Positions 6,758 through 15,905 are shown, numbered from the stretch's first letter. The stretch is 49,591 nt of DNA from Brachybacterium nesterenkovii (GCF_900163655.1 NZ_FWFG01000109.1:1-49591), one strand, 5' to 3'. Notes: generated by a model not told the origin, from the letters alone. Translations and numbers: made by a program.

Positions 6758-7705
6758 ATGCCGAAGAGCCGAGACGAGAAGCAGAGCGGACAGGCCGAGG
6801 CGGCGAGCCCGTCGGCGCGGGGGAGAGCCCGCGCCGTGGCGATCATCGCCGTATCGCTGAGCATCGCGGCGCTGCTGGCGCTCGCCGGGTCCCAGGGGAG
6901 CGCACGCCTCGGCGGGGTTCCGCTGCTCGTGCTCGTGGTCGCCGCCGTCTTCGTCGTCCAATGGGCGGCCTTCGTGCCCTCCTGGCTCTTCCAGAGCGAC
7001 CGCTTCTTCGACGCCACCGGGTCGGCGACCTATATCTGCGCCAGTGCGCTCGCTCTGGCCGTGGCGCCCCGGCTCGATGCGACCGCGCTGCTGCTCGGCG
7101 CCGTCGTGATGATCTGGGCCCTGCGACTGGGGAGCTTCCTGCTGGCGCGTGCCGTCCGCACCGGGGGAGACGGCCGCTTCGAGGCGATCCTGCCGTCCTG
7201 GCCCCGGCTGCTCGGCGTCTGGACCCTGCAGGGCCTGTGGATCACGGTGACGGCGGGGGCCGCGTGGGCGGCCATCACGACGCCGGATCGGCCGGCGACC
7301 GGTCCGGTGCTGGTCATCGGTCTGGCGCTGTGGCTGCTCGGATTCGGGATCGAGGTCGTGGCCGATGCGCAGAAGCACCGCTTCCGGGCGGACCCGGCGA
7401 ACGCGGGCGAGTTCATCACGACCGGCCTGTGGTCCCTCTCCCGGCACCCGAACTACCTGGGCGAGATCATCCTGTGGATCGGGGTGGCGCTGATGGCGCT
7501 GCCCGCCCTGCAGGGGTGGCAGCTGGCCACGCTCGTCTCGCCCGTGTTCGTGACGCTGGGGCTGCTCCGGGTGAGCGGCGTCCCGCTCGTGGAGGCCCGC
7601 GCCGACGCCCGCTGGGGCGGCCGAGGCGACTACGAGGAGTACAAGGCGCGCACTCCCGTCCTCATCCCGCGCGGCGCCCGGGGCCGCCATGGCGCCGAGA
7701 GCTGA
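6758..7705 (+). CDS. DUF1295 family membrane protein (steroid 5-alpha-reductase-like)
   Basis: 315 aa with about seven hydrophobic helices and the DUF1295 / steroid 5-alpha-reductase C-terminal signature: DAQKHRFRADPAN, then GLWSLSRHPNYLGEIILWIG, and the terminal GDYEEYKARTPVLIPR. The family includes predicted membrane reductases and methyltransferase-like proteins; bacterial members are mostly uncharacterised. An AGGAG ribosome site precedes ATG 6758. It is divergent from marR-fadD-tspO across the palindrome and so probably part of the same lipid-linked regulon. The first about 30 residues are charged and disordered. Confidence 0.88.
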   Translation: MPKSRDEKQSGQAEAASPSARGRARAVAIIAVSLSIAALLALAGSQGSARLGGVPLLVLVVAAVFVVQWAAFVPSWLFQSDRFFDATGSATYICASALALAVAPRLDATALLLGAVVMIWALRLGSFLLARAVRTGGDGRFEAILPSWPRLLGVWTLQGLWITVTAGAAWAAITTPDRPATGPVLVIGLALWLLGFGIEVVADAQKHRFRADPANAGEFITTGLWSLSRHPNYLGEIILWIGVALMALPALQGWQLATLVSPVFVTLGLLRVSGVPLVEARADARWGGRGDYEEYKARTPVLIPRGARGRHGAES

Positions 7706-7843
7706 CGCGGCCCCTCCTGGTCGCCCTGGAGCTCGGGGCGGCCCTGGCGTTGGTCCCGTCCTGCGCGGGCAGGAGGAGGCAGACTGGTCGGGTGCATCAC
7801 TCCGGCCGCGCGGTCGGAGCCCGTCGATCCCCCGGAGCATCCC

Positions 7844-9565
7844 GTGTCCGACACCCCCCTCGCCCCCTCCACCGACCCCGTCGAGCTCGCGACGATGCCG
7901 CTCCCCGAGACCGGCCGCATGAGCGATCCGTCGTGGTGGCGCCAGGCCGCCGTCTACCAGATCTACCCGCGCTCCTTCGCGGACGCGAACGGCGACGGCA
8001 TCGGCGACCTCCGCGGCATCACCTCGCGCGTGCCCTACCTGCGCGACCTCGGCATCGAGGCCGTCTGGCTGTCCCCGTTCTACCCCTCGGCGCTTGCCGA
8101 CGGCGGCTACGACGTCGACGACTACCGCGACGTGGATCCGCGCCTGGGGACGCTCGAGGACTTCGACGAGATGGTGGCCGCGCTGCATGCGGCGCGCATC
8201 AAGGTGATCGTCGACATCGTCCCCAACCACACCGGCAGCGGGCACCGGTTCTTCCGCGAGGCCCTCGCCTCCCCGAAGGGCTCGCCCGCCCGTGAGCGCT
8301 ACATCTTCCGCGACGGCCGCGGCGAGAACGGGGAGCAGCCGCCGACCGACTGGATCAGCTACTTCGGCGGCAGCGCGTGGGAGCCCGTCGGGGACGGCCA
8401 GTGGTACCTGCACCTGTTCGCCAAGGAGCAGCCGGACCTGAACTGGGAGCACCCGGAGGTGCGCGAGGAGTTCCTGACGACGCTGCGCTTCTGGTCCGAC
8501 CGCGGCGTGGACGGCTTCCGCGTGGACGTCGCCCAGCTGCTCGCCAAGGACATCCCGCTCGACGCCGCCGATATGCCCGACAAGGCGACGGCCGACGCGA
8601 TCGACCGCACCACGGGCCGCCACCCCTTCGAGGAGCGCCCCGAGGTCCACGAGATCTACGCCGCCTGGCGCGAGGTGTTCGACAGCTACGATCCGCCGCG
8701 CACCGCCGTCGCCGAGGCCTGGGTGACCACGCCCGCGCAGCGCGCCCGCTTCGCGAGCCCCGAGGGCCTGGGGCAGGCCTTCAACTTCGACCTCCTCGAG
8801 GCCGACTTCGACGCCGCCCAGTTCCGCCGCATCATCGAGAAGAACCTCGCGATCGCCGCCGAGACCGGCTCGTCGACCACCTGGGTGCTGTCCAACCACG
8901 ACGTGGTCCGCCACGCCACGCGCTACTCCCTGCCGCCGCGCGGGGACTCGACCCAGAAGGCCGGCGCCCAGTGGCTGCTCGACGGCGGGGACATCGAGGA
9001 GGTGCCCGTCGAGCTGGGGCTCGCCCGCGCCCATGCCGCGACCCTGTTCATGCTGGCCATGCCCGGCAGCGTCTACCTGTACCAGGGCGAGGAGCTCGGG
9101 CTGCAGGAGGTCGGCGACATCCCCGCCGCGCAGCGCCAGGACCCGTCGTTCCTCCGCAACCCCGGGGTCGACGTCGGACGCGACGGCTGCCGCGTGCCGC
9201 TGCCCTGGAGCGCCGAGGGCCCGTCGTTCGGCTTCGGCGACGCCGCCCCCCACCTGCCCCAGCCCGAGTGGTTCGACGAGATGACGGTCGAGGCGGAGTC
9301 CTCCGACGCCACCTCGACCCTCACCCTGTACCGCGCCGCGCTCGCCCTGCGCCAGTTCCTGCGGACCGACGAGTCCCTCGAGTGGGTCGACACCGGGCGC
9401 GACGACGTGCTGCACATCCGGCGCCCCAACGGCTGGGCGGCGATCCTGAACACGGGGCGGCGTCCCTACGAGATGCCCGACGCCCCCGTGCTGCTCGCCA
9501 GCCGCGTGCTGTCCGACCCGGCGCGGATCCCGCCGGACACGACCGTCTGGCTGCAGGAGGGCTGA
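7844..9565 (+). CDS. Alpha-glucosidase / oligo-1,6-glucosidase (GH13)
   Basis: 573-aa glycoside hydrolase family 13 enzyme, most like actinobacterial alpha-glucosidases that release glucose from maltose- or isomaltose-type oligosaccharides in the cytoplasm (no signal peptide). Motifs in order: QIYPRSFADANGDGIGDL (residues 39-56), DIVPNHT, GFRVDVA with nucleophile Asp228, AEAW with acid/base Glu291, SNHD with Asp353, and a C-terminal beta domain. The QIYPRSF and GIGDLRGI signatures exclude alpha-amylase and favour the oligosaccharide-hydrolase subfamilies. GTG 7844 is the start used here; ATG at codon 26 would also leave the domain intact. Together with malQ 4 kb away it suggests maltodextrin use. 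No regulator is adjacent. Confidence 0.92.
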   Translation: MSDTPLAPSTDPVELATMPLPETGRMSDPSWWRQAAVYQIYPRSFADANGDGIGDLRGITSRVPYLRDLGIEAVWLSPFYPSALADGGYDVDDYRDVDPRLGTLEDFDEMVAALHAARIKVIVDIVPNHTGSGHRFFREALASPKGSPARERYIFRDGRGENGEQPPTDWISYFGGSAWEPVGDGQWYLHLFAKEQPDLNWEHPEVREEFLTTLRFWSDRGVDGFRVDVAQLLAKDIPLDAADMPDKATADAIDRTTGRHPFEERPEVHEIYAAWREVFDSYDPPRTAVAEAWVTTPAQRARFASPEGLGQAFNFDLLEADFDAAQFRRIIEKNLAIAAETGSSTTWVLSNHDVVRHATRYSLPPRGDSTQKAGAQWLLDGGDIEEVPVELGLARAHAATLFMLAMPGSVYLYQGEELGLQEVGDIPAAQRQDPSFLRNPGVDVGRDGCRVPLPWSAEGPSFGFGDAAPHLPQPEWFDEMTVEAESSDATSTLTLYRAALALRQFLRTDESLEWVDTGRDDVLHIRRPNGWAAILNTGRRPYEMPDAPVLLASRVLSDPARIPPDTTVWLQEG

Positions 9566-9695
9566 GGCCGATCCGGCGGGTGCTGCGTCGCGCGTCGCCG
9601 CAGCGCTCCCTGCCGTGCGCGGCGGGCGGGCCACCGCCTCGTTCCGGGGGGAAAGCCCCCTGCCCTCGGCTGGGCGGCTCTGGGAGGATGGGGGC

Positions 9696-10073
9696 ATGAC
9701 GAACGTACCCGTCCCCACCCGTGAGACCGCCCGGACGTGGGCGATCCTGTGCCACCTGTCCCTGCTCATCGCCGCCGTGCTGAGCGCCGGCTATCTGGCG
9801 TTCGTCGGCCCGCTCGTGTTCTGGTTCCTGTACAAGGACAAGGACGCGCTGATCCGCAACGCCGCCGCCGGCTCCTTCAACTTCGCGGTGACGCTGGTGA
9901 TCGCGAGCGCCGTCGCCACGGCCCTGCAGTTCACGATCATCCTGGCCCCGGTCGGCTGGCTGATCTGGGCAGCGATGTTCGTCATGGGCATCCTGTTCCC
10001 GATCCTCGCCGCCCTCGCGGCCTCCCGCTACGAGCAGTACAGCTACCCGGCGACGCTCCCGCTGCTGTCCTGA
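9696..10073 (+). CDS. DUF4870 (Tic20-like) membrane protein
   Basis: 125-aa membrane protein with the DUF4870 pattern: a first helix (AILCHLSLLIAAV), a short PLVFWFLYKDKDALIRNAA motif, then two further hydrophobic helices and a terminal cytoplasmic tail. The conserved W-x-x-x-K-D-K/D-x-x-I-R/A motif is clear. Function is unknown; relatives are common in actinobacteria. ATG 9696 is chosen because upstream residues lack conservation and a GAGGAT box ends 6 nt before it, although that box is weak. It stands alone between the GH13 gene and hemD. Confidence 0.85.
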   Translation: MTNVPVPTRETARTWAILCHLSLLIAAVLSAGYLAFVGPLVFWFLYKDKDALIRNAAAGSFNFAVTLVIASAVATALQFTIILAPVGWLIWAAMFVMGILFPILAALAASRYEQYSYPATLPLLS

Positions 10074-10133
10074 CGGGCCGGGCTGACGGGGCCGACGGGA
10101 GTCTCGGGGCCGCGGGCCTGCGATGATGGGCGC

Positions 10134-10988
10134 ATGAGCGAGCACCCCATCCTCGACGGCCCCGGCCCTCTCGCCGGCCGCACCATCGCCGTCACGAGCC
10201 ACCGCCGCGCCGAGGACCTCGCCGAGGCCCTCGAGCGGCAGGGCGCGCGCACCGTCCGCGCGGCCACCATGCGCATCGTGCCCGTCGGCGAGGACCCCGA
10301 GCTGGTGGCCGAGACCGAGCGCCTGCTCGCCGCCGACCCGCCCGTCCTCCTCGTGAGCACGGGCCAGGGCTTCACCACCTGGCTCGACTCCCTCGAGCCG
10401 ACGCTGCGCGAGCGCACCGAGGCCTGGGTGCACCGCTCCCGGATCTTCTGCCGCGGCCCCAAGGCCCGCGGCGCCGTCCGCGGCCGCGGCTTCCCCGACG
10501 CCCCCACGGCGCCCGAGGAGACCACCGCCTCGCTCGTCGACGTGGTCCTCGACGCCGGGATCCGCGACACCGCGATCGGCCTGCAGCGCCACGGCTATCC
10601 CGACGACCGCCAGCTCGCGCGCCTCGAGGAGGCCGGCTGCACCGTCCACGTCGTCGCCCCGTACCGCTGGCGACCCGGCCCCGACCAGGACGCCGTGCGC
10701 GACCTGATCGAGCGGACCATCGCCGGCGAGGTCGACGCGATCACCTTCACTGCCGGGCCCGCCGTCGAGGCGCTGTGGCGGACAGCCCGCGAAGCAGGCC
10801 GCTTCGATGCGCTGCAGGAGGCCCTGCGCGACGGGCGCTGCGCGGCGCTCGCCGTCGGGCACGTGACCGCCCAGCCCCTCCAGGACGCCGGCATCCCGGT
10901 GCTGTGGCCCGAGCGCGAGCGGATGGGAGCGCTCGTGCGCCTGGCCGTCGAGCGCCTCGGCCGGCCCGCACCCGAGCAGGAGACCTGA
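10134..10988 (+). CDS. hemD: Uroporphyrinogen-III synthase
   Basis: 284 aa; converts hydroxymethylbilane to uroporphyrinogen III in heme and siroheme synthesis. The two-domain HemD fold shows as an N-terminal half beginning with LAGRTIAVTSHRRAEDLAEALERQGARTV, then VLLVSTGQGFTTWL, and a second half with IGLQRHGYPDDRQLARLEEAG, VDAITFTAGPAVEALW and AVGHVTAQPLQDAGI near the end. It lacks the C-terminal response-regulator DNA-binding domain fused to HemD in some actinobacteria. No other heme gene is nearby; the LysR-like gene starts 2 nt after its stop and is probably co-transcribed. HemD proteins vary a lot, so this is assigned on motif order. Confidence 0.85.
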   Translation: MSEHPILDGPGPLAGRTIAVTSHRRAEDLAEALERQGARTVRAATMRIVPVGEDPELVAETERLLAADPPVLLVSTGQGFTTWLDSLEPTLRERTEAWVHRSRIFCRGPKARGAVRGRGFPDAPTAPEETTASLVDVVLDAGIRDTAIGLQRHGYPDDRQLARLEEAGCTVHVVAPYRWRPGPDQDAVRDLIERTIAGEVDAITFTAGPAVEALWRTAREAGRFDALQEALRDGRCAALAVGHVTAQPLQDAGIPVLWPERERMGALVRLAVERLGRPAPEQET

Positions 10989-10990
10989 CG

Positions 10991-11773
10991 ATGGCGGGGC
11001 GGACGGGCGGCCGCGGCGGACGCGGAGCAGCCGCCGGACGGGGGTCGGGACGCGCCCCCGGGCCCGCGAAGGGCGCCGCGGGAAGCGTCGGCCGCCCCAC
11101 CGGCAGGGACCGCACCGCCCAGGACGGAGCATCGACGACGCGGCGCGGCCGCACCGGCGCGACGCGCGAGGCCGTGCGCGTCGACGCCCCGACACCGCCC
11201 GAGCCCCGCACGCTGCGCGTCGGCTTCGTGCCCGGCGTCGAGCCCGACCGCTTCGCGCGCCGCTGGAGCGCGGGGGAGCGCCGCGACCTCCTGGACCTCC
11301 GGCCCGTCGCCCTCTCCGCCCAGGAGACCGCGCTGACCGACGGGACCTGCGACATGTGCTTCATGCGCCTGCCGCTGTCCGCGGCGCTGGGTGCCTCCTG
11401 CCACATCGTCGAGCTGTGGGAGGAACGCCCCGCGATCGTCGTCGGCGACGAGCACGTCCTGAGCGTCCTCGACGAGATCCGCGATGCCGACCTCGTCGGC
11501 GAGACGGAGATCGGTGAGCAGCACCCCGATGACGCGGCCGACCGGGTGGCCGTCGCCGCGTCCGGGGCCGGCTTCGCGTGCATGCCGCTGTCGCTGGCGC
11601 GCCTGCACCACCGCAAGGACGCCGTCCACCGGCCTCACCTCGACGGCGCGCCCACGCGGATCGCGCTCGTCTGGCCGCGGGAGTCCGACGACGACCTGCG
11701 CCAGGAGTTCGTCGGGGTCGTCCGGGGCAGGACGGTACGCTCGTCGCGTCGGCCGCGGCCCGACGGAGCCTGA
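10991..11773 (+). CDS. LysR-effector-domain protein lacking a DNA-binding domain
   Basis: 260 aa. Residues about 1-75 are a disordered, Gly/Arg/Ala-rich tail with repeated RG dipeptides ([10 protein letters not shown]). From about residue 76 it matches the LysR substrate-binding domain ([43 protein letters not shown], and [21 protein letters not shown] near the end). The helix-turn-helix that defines LysR regulators is absent. Similar HTH-less proteins exist in Micrococcales; their role is not known to me. The positively charged tail could bind nucleic acid, which is inference only. It follows hemD by 2 nt. Confidence 0.78.
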   Translation: MAGRTGGRGGRGAAAGRGSGRAPGPAKGAAGSVGRPTGRDRTAQDGASTTRRGRTGATREAVRVDAPTPPEPRTLRVGFVPGVEPDRFARRWSAGERRDLLDLRPVALSAQETALTDGTCDMCFMRLPLSAALGASCHIVELWEERPAIVVGDEHVLSVLDEIRDADLVGETEIGEQHPDDAADRVAVAASGAGFACMPLSLARLHHRKDAVHRPHLDGAPTRIALVWPRESDDDLRQEFVGVVRGRTVRSSRRPRPDGA

Positions 11774-11837
11774 CGGCGCCCGTCCGCGAGCCGTCCGCCG
11801 CACCGATCGCGCCCCACCCCGAGAAAGGCCCCGGAGC

Positions 11838-12314
11838 ATGTCCGAGACGACCCCGCCCACGATGAACGTCGAGAGCTTCAACCTCGATCACCGCACGGTC
11901 GCGGCACCGTACCTCCGCGTGGCCGACCGCAAGACGCTGCCCGCCGGGGACCGCCTCACGAAGTTCGACGTCCGCTTCACCCAGCCCAACGTCGCCCACC
12001 TCGAGTCCGAGACCGTGCACTCCCTCGAGCACCTCATGGCGGAGCACATGCGCAACCACACCGATGCCGTGATCGACGTGTCCCCGATGGGCTGCCGCAC
12101 CGGCTTCTACGTGCTGCTCGCCGGGGACCTGACGCCCGAGGAGTTCCAGCCCGTTCTGGCCGCGACCCTCGAGGACGTGCTCGCCGCGACCGAGGTCCCC
12201 GCCGCCAACGAGGTCCAGTGCGGCTGGGGCGCCCACCACAGCCTCGAGGGCGCCCAGGCGGCGGCCCGCGCGTTCCTCGACGCCCGCGAGGAGTGGCTCA
12301 CCGTCGAGGCCTGA
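11838..12314 (+). CDS. luxS: S-ribosylhomocysteine lyase
   Basis: 158 aa; cleaves S-ribosylhomocysteine to homocysteine and DPD, the precursor of AI-2, in the activated methyl cycle. The metal site is present: His61 and His65 in [10 protein letters not shown] with Glu64, and Cys128 in [10 protein letters not shown]; the catalytic Cys86 lies in [10 protein letters not shown]. Start ATG 11838 has a ribosome site GGAG 4 nt upstream. A possible promoter box TACGCT lies at about 11735 inside the end of the preceding gene, which would give a leader of about 95 nt. Pfs (its upstream enzyme) and the AI-2 uptake genes are not in the window. Confidence 0.95.
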   Translation: MSETTPPTMNVESFNLDHRTVAAPYLRVADRKTLPAGDRLTKFDVRFTQPNVAHLESETVHSLEHLMAEHMRNHTDAVIDVSPMGCRTGFYVLLAGDLTPEEFQPVLAATLEDVLAATEVPAANEVQCGWGAHHSLEGAQAAARAFLDAREEWLTVEA

Positions 12315-12355
12315 GGGGCTCGACCTGGCGGGGCTCGACCTGGCGGGGCTCGACC
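12315..12355. repeat. 15-bp tandem repeat after luxS
   Basis: Starts at the base after the luxS stop codon: GGGGCTCGACCTGGC twice exactly (12315-12329, 12330-12344) and then 11 bp of a third copy. Confidence 0.85.
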
Positions 12356-12423
12356 GGCCGCGGCCGGCCAGGACGGGGGCTATCCCCATGGCAGTCGGCA
12401 GCCCCGCATGGGGGAATGAGGGC

Positions 12424-13686
12424 ATGGCCTCGTCCGTTCCCCGCCCAGCGCGCCGCTCCTGTCCTCGTCGTCCCGGTGCGGTGCAGCGGCATCCCCGGCG
12501 CACCGCGTGGATCGCAGTTCTCGTCCTCGGTCTCCTCGCGGCCGGGGGAGCGGCCTCGGTGGTCCCTCGCCCGTTCCTGCCGGAGCCGACGGGGCCGCGC
12601 CTGATCGGCACGACCGTCGCGGAGGTCGTCGACGTCTCGCGACCGGAGATCTTCGCGCCGGGGGATCGCCCCCGGAGCCTTCCTGTCCAGATCTGGTACC
12701 CGGCCTCTGCCGCCTCCGAGCAGCCCGAGCCCTATGTGCGCGACCCGCACGTCTTCGACGGCGTCCTGGATCGGATCGGCGCGCCCCGGGCCCTCGCCGC
12801 CGCCTGGGGGCGGTTGCCCTCGCACGCCACGGTCGACGCACCGGTCGCCGCGGGCCGCTTCCCTGTCGTGATCATCTCCCAGGGGAACCTGGGGTACCGG
12901 CAGTCGCAGTCTGTGCAGGTCGAGGAACTCGTGTCCCACGGGTACATCGTCGTGAGCCTCGACCAGCCCGGCACCGTCGGCTCCGCGCTGCTGGCCGACG
13001 GCACCCGGATCCCGTACCGCGGTGCATCGGTGCTGAAGCCGCTCATCGACCAGTCGATCGAGCCCCAGGAGACCGCGCCGCGCCTGGACGCGGATCCGAT
13101 GCCCGAGGGCCTCGCGTCCTATCTCGCCGCCGACCCGCGCGCCGTGCTCGACTGGCTCTCCACGGCGGCGAACCCCCTGCGGGCGAGCATGGACCTCGAG
13201 CGCGTCGGAGCGATGGGCATGTCGCTGGGCGGGTACACGACCTCGCAGTGGTGCACGGGCGATCCGCGCGTGAGGGCGTGCCTGATCATCGACGCCCCCA
13301 TGACGGTCGACGCGGTCGCCCGCCGCTTCACGGTCCCCACCCTGTGGATGACCCGGTCCGCCGACGACATGGCGGCCGAGGGCTGGCCAGCGGTGGAGGT
13401 GCGGCACGTCGACGGCACGCAGAGGGCGGCATACCGCACCGCCACCGGCGACGCCTGGTACGTCACGGTCGACGGGCTCTTCCACGCCGACCTCACCGAC
13501 GCCCCGTACGGGGCTCCCGGACTGTCGCTGCTGGGGATGACGAGCCGGAAGGCGGGAGGCCGCGTCCACGAGATCATGCGGACCCTGACCCTCGACTTCT
13601 TCGACCGCACCGTGCGGGGATCCGACCGCCCGTCGACCCTCGACGCCCCGCCGTGGCCGGACGTGCATATCGACGCCCGACGCTGA
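12424..13686 (+). CDS. Membrane-anchored alpha/beta hydrolase, PAF-acetylhydrolase-like
   Basis: About 420 aa. An N-terminal basic stretch and a hydrophobic segment (WIAVLVLGLLAAGGAA) suggest a signal anchor or signal peptide, so the enzyme probably acts outside the membrane. The rest resembles platelet-activating-factor acetylhydrolase isoform II: LPVQIWYPA, FPVVIISQGN (oxyanion-hole strand), EELVSHGYIVVSLDQPGT, then GMSLGGYTT with the nucleophile Ser and a late His in GLFHADLTD. The canonical GHSFGG is altered to GMSLGG. Substrate could be a phospholipid or other short-chain ester. ATG 12424 is preferred to the ATG 36 bp upstream because the purine-rich GGGGGAATGAGGG lies just ahead of it. 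Confidence 0.78.
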   Translation: MASSVPRPARRSCPRRPGAVQRHPRRTAWIAVLVLGLLAAGGAASVVPRPFLPEPTGPRLIGTTVAEVVDVSRPEIFAPGDRPRSLPVQIWYPASAASEQPEPYVRDPHVFDGVLDRIGAPRALAAAWGRLPSHATVDAPVAAGRFPVVIISQGNLGYRQSQSVQVEELVSHGYIVVSLDQPGTVGSALLADGTRIPYRGASVLKPLIDQSIEPQETAPRLDADPMPEGLASYLAADPRAVLDWLSTAANPLRASMDLERVGAMGMSLGGYTTSQWCTGDPRVRACLIIDAPMTVDAVARRFTVPTLWMTRSADDMAAEGWPAVEVRHVDGTQRAAYRTATGDAWYVTVDGLFHADLTDAPYGAPGLSLLGMTSRKAGGRVHEIMRTLTLDFFDRTVRGSDRPSTLDAPPWPDVHIDARR

Positions 13687-13694
13687 CCGTCGCC

Positions 13695-15824
13695 TCAGCC
13701 CTGCGCGAGGCCCTCCCGCACCGCGGTCAGGAGGCGTGCGGTGCGCGCGTCCGTCGCGATGTCGTCGATCGTGACCACCTCGCCCTCGGCGTCGGCCAGG
13801 GGGATGCGCCAGTTCGGGTACTCCTCGTCCGTGCCGGGCTGGTTCTGGATCCGGCGCTCGCCCACGCAGTCCACGAGGGATACGCCGATCAGCCGCGAGG
13901 GCGTCCGGCACAGGTGGCGGTGCAGGGCCAGGACCACGTCCTCGACGTCGTGCTCGCGCGCGAGCAGGCCCTCGTCGATGAGGACGTCCAGGACCTTCTG
14001 GCGCCCCGCCTCGTCGGCCGCGAGCTCCTCGGCGAGGGGCCGCTCGAGCAGGCCCAGCTCCGCGCGCAGCGCCACGTGGTCGCCCGCGAGGTAGCCGGCG
14101 GTCGGCGGCAGGTCGTGCGTGTTGACGCTGGCCAGGCACAGCTCGCGGTAGTGCTCGGGGCGCAGCGGGTTGCCGGCGTGGTCGTTCTCGAACCACAGGA
14201 TCGACGTGCCCATGATCCCGCGGTCGGCCAGGTAGTCGCGCACCCACGGCTCGAAGGTGCCCAGGTCCTCGCCAATCACGAGGGTGCCCGAGCGCTGCGC
14301 CTCGAGCGCGAGGATCCCGATCATCGCGTCGTGGTCGTAGAACACGTAGGCGCCGTCGGCCGCGGAGTTCCCCGCCGGGATCCACCACAGGCGGAACAGG
14401 CCCAGCACGTGGTCGATCCGCAGCGCGCCCGCGTGGCGCATGAGCGAGCGCAGCATGTTCCGCCACGGCCGGTAGCCGGCCTCGGCCAGGGCGTCGGGGC
14501 GCCACGGCGGCTGGTCCCAGTTCTGGCCCTGCTGGTTGTACTGGTCGGCCGGGGCGCCCACGCCGATGCCCTGGGCGAGGATGTCGCCGAGGGCCCACTT
14601 GTCCGCACCGTCCTGCGTCACCCCGACGGCGAGGTCGTGCATGAGGCCGATCCGCATGCCGGCCTCGACGGCTGCGCGCTGGGCCTGGCCCATCTGCTGA
14701 TCCAGCTGCCACTGCACCCACACGTGGAAGTCGACGCGATCGGCGAGCTCGGTGCGGGCGGCGGCGACCGCCTCGGGGTCGCGAGCCTGCAGCGCCTCAA
14801 GACGGGCCGGGTCCAGGGAGTCCGCGCGCTCGTAGATCGCGCACCACAGGGCGAAGTCCTCGAGGCCCTGGCCCTCGCGGGCCCGGTAGGCGTCGAGCAT
14901 GGCCTGGCGCCCGGCGGTGCGCGGGGCGGCGAAGATCTCGTCCAGCGCCCGGTTCTTGGCGTCCATGACCTCGTCGCGCTCGAGCGCATCCGCGCGGTCG
15001 TTCCAGGGCGCGACCTCCGCGCGCACGTGGCCGATGCGCTGGCGCGCGAAGTCCGGCAGCTGCGCGTACTCGGGGATGTCCTCGATGCGCAGGTACAGCG
15101 GGCTGGTGAAGCGCCGCGTGACAGGCAGGTAGGGGGAGGGCTCGAGCGGCGACGTCGGCGTGGAGGCGTGCAGCGGGTTGACGAGCAGGAAGTCCGCGCC
15201 GTGGCGGACCCCCAGGATCGCGGCGAGGTCGCGGGCGTCGGCGAGGTCGCCGATGCCCCAGGAGCGGGCCGAGCGCACCGAGTACAGCTGGGCCTGGACG
15301 CCGTAGGCGCGGCGCGCCCCGAGGCGCTCATGGGTTCTCACCCGGCGCGGCGTGACGACCAGGTCGCACGCGGACTCGCCGCCCTCGGTGCGCGCCACCA
15401 GGCGGTGCCAGCCGAGCGGCAGCCCGTCGGGGAGGGCGAAGCTGGCCTGGCCGCGCAGCACCCCGTCGACCTCGCGCGGCGACGTCCAGTCCTCGACCTG
15501 CTGCACGGAGCGGACGGTGCCGTCCTCGAGGCGCACCTCGAGAGCCACGGACGTCCCGTGGTCGACGTGGACGGCGACCGTCCGAGGGGAGTCCTCGCGG
15601 ACCACGACGACGGGCGGCAGCGTGCGGCGCCAGGCGGCGTCCTCGCGCTCGGCGCGCACGCGGGCGACATCCTCATCGGAGGCGAGCTCGTGGCCGAGCG
15701 CCGCCAGGACCTTCAGCAGGGTCTCGTCGGCGACGTCCCGCTGGACGCCGTCCCACCCCCAGTAGTCGGTGCCCACGCCGAGGTCGCGGGCGAGGTCGCG
15801 CAGGGAGGAGGAGTCCAGAGCCAT
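13695..15824 (-). CDS. malQ: 4-alpha-glucanotransferase (amylomaltase)
   Basis: 709 aa, GH77 amylomaltase that disproportionates maltodextrins, releasing glucose, in the cytoplasm. The long N-terminal extension of actinobacterial MalQ (about 170 residues, beta-rich) precedes the TIM barrel. Motifs: GVQAQLYSVRSARSWGIGDLADA, LVNPLHASTPT, SPYLPVTRRF, MRIGLMHDLAVGV, ALRIDHVLGLFRLWWIP with the nucleophile Asp, VIGEDLGT with the acid/base Glu, and SVNTHDLPPTAGY with the third Asp. Start ATG 15824 is preferred to GTG 15830 because a TACGAT box ends exactly 6 nt before it. pmt lies upstream on the same strand but malQ has its own promoter in the gap. Confidence 0.95.
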   Translation of the reverse strand: MALDSSSLRDLARDLGVGTDYWGWDGVQRDVADETLLKVLAALGHELASDEDVARVRAEREDAAWRRTLPPVVVVREDSPRTVAVHVDHGTSVALEVRLEDGTVRSVQQVEDWTSPREVDGVLRGQASFALPDGLPLGWHRLVARTEGGESACDLVVTPRRVRTHERLGARRAYGVQAQLYSVRSARSWGIGDLADARDLAAILGVRHGADFLLVNPLHASTPTSPLEPSPYLPVTRRFTSPLYLRIEDIPEYAQLPDFARQRIGHVRAEVAPWNDRADALERDEVMDAKNRALDEIFAAPRTAGRQAMLDAYRAREGQGLEDFALWCAIYERADSLDPARLEALQARDPEAVAAARTELADRVDFHVWVQWQLDQQMGQAQRAAVEAGMRIGLMHDLAVGVTQDGADKWALGDILAQGIGVGAPADQYNQQGQNWDQPPWRPDALAEAGYRPWRNMLRSLMRHAGALRIDHVLGLFRLWWIPAGNSAADGAYVFYDHDAMIGILALEAQRSGTLVIGEDLGTFEPWVRDYLADRGIMGTSILWFENDHAGNPLRPEHYRELCLASVNTHDLPPTAGYLAGDHVALRAELGLLERPLAEELAADEAGRQKVLDVLIDEGLLAREHDVEDVVLALHRHLCRTPSRLIGVSLVDCVGERRIQNQPGTDEEYPNWRIPLADAEGEVVTIDDIATDARTARLLTAVREGLAQG

Positions 15825-15830
15825 GGGCAC

Positions 15831-15836
15831 ATCGTA
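15831..15836 (-). promoter_or_regulatory. -10 box of malQ
   Basis: TACGAT on the minus strand ends 6 nt before ATG 15824, with no Shine-Dalgarno sequence: predicted leaderless start. Confidence 0.6.
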
Positions 15837-15905
15837 TCCGGGAGCGCGGCCCCTCCGCGCCTGGGGACGGAGCCCTCCGCGCCCCTCCGCGGGGCGGTGC
15901 CGCCG

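Noticed and set aside
6107-9769. A 1220-codon open frame on the minus strand running through the DUF1295 and GH13 genes
   Set aside because: Only its last 177 codons are a protein family (MarR). The rest is antisense to clear genes and is an artefact of very high GC third positions.
10134-10988. HemD fused to a response-regulator domain
   Set aside because: The protein ends at 284 aa after the synthase domain; the following gene is a separate LysR-type domain protein.
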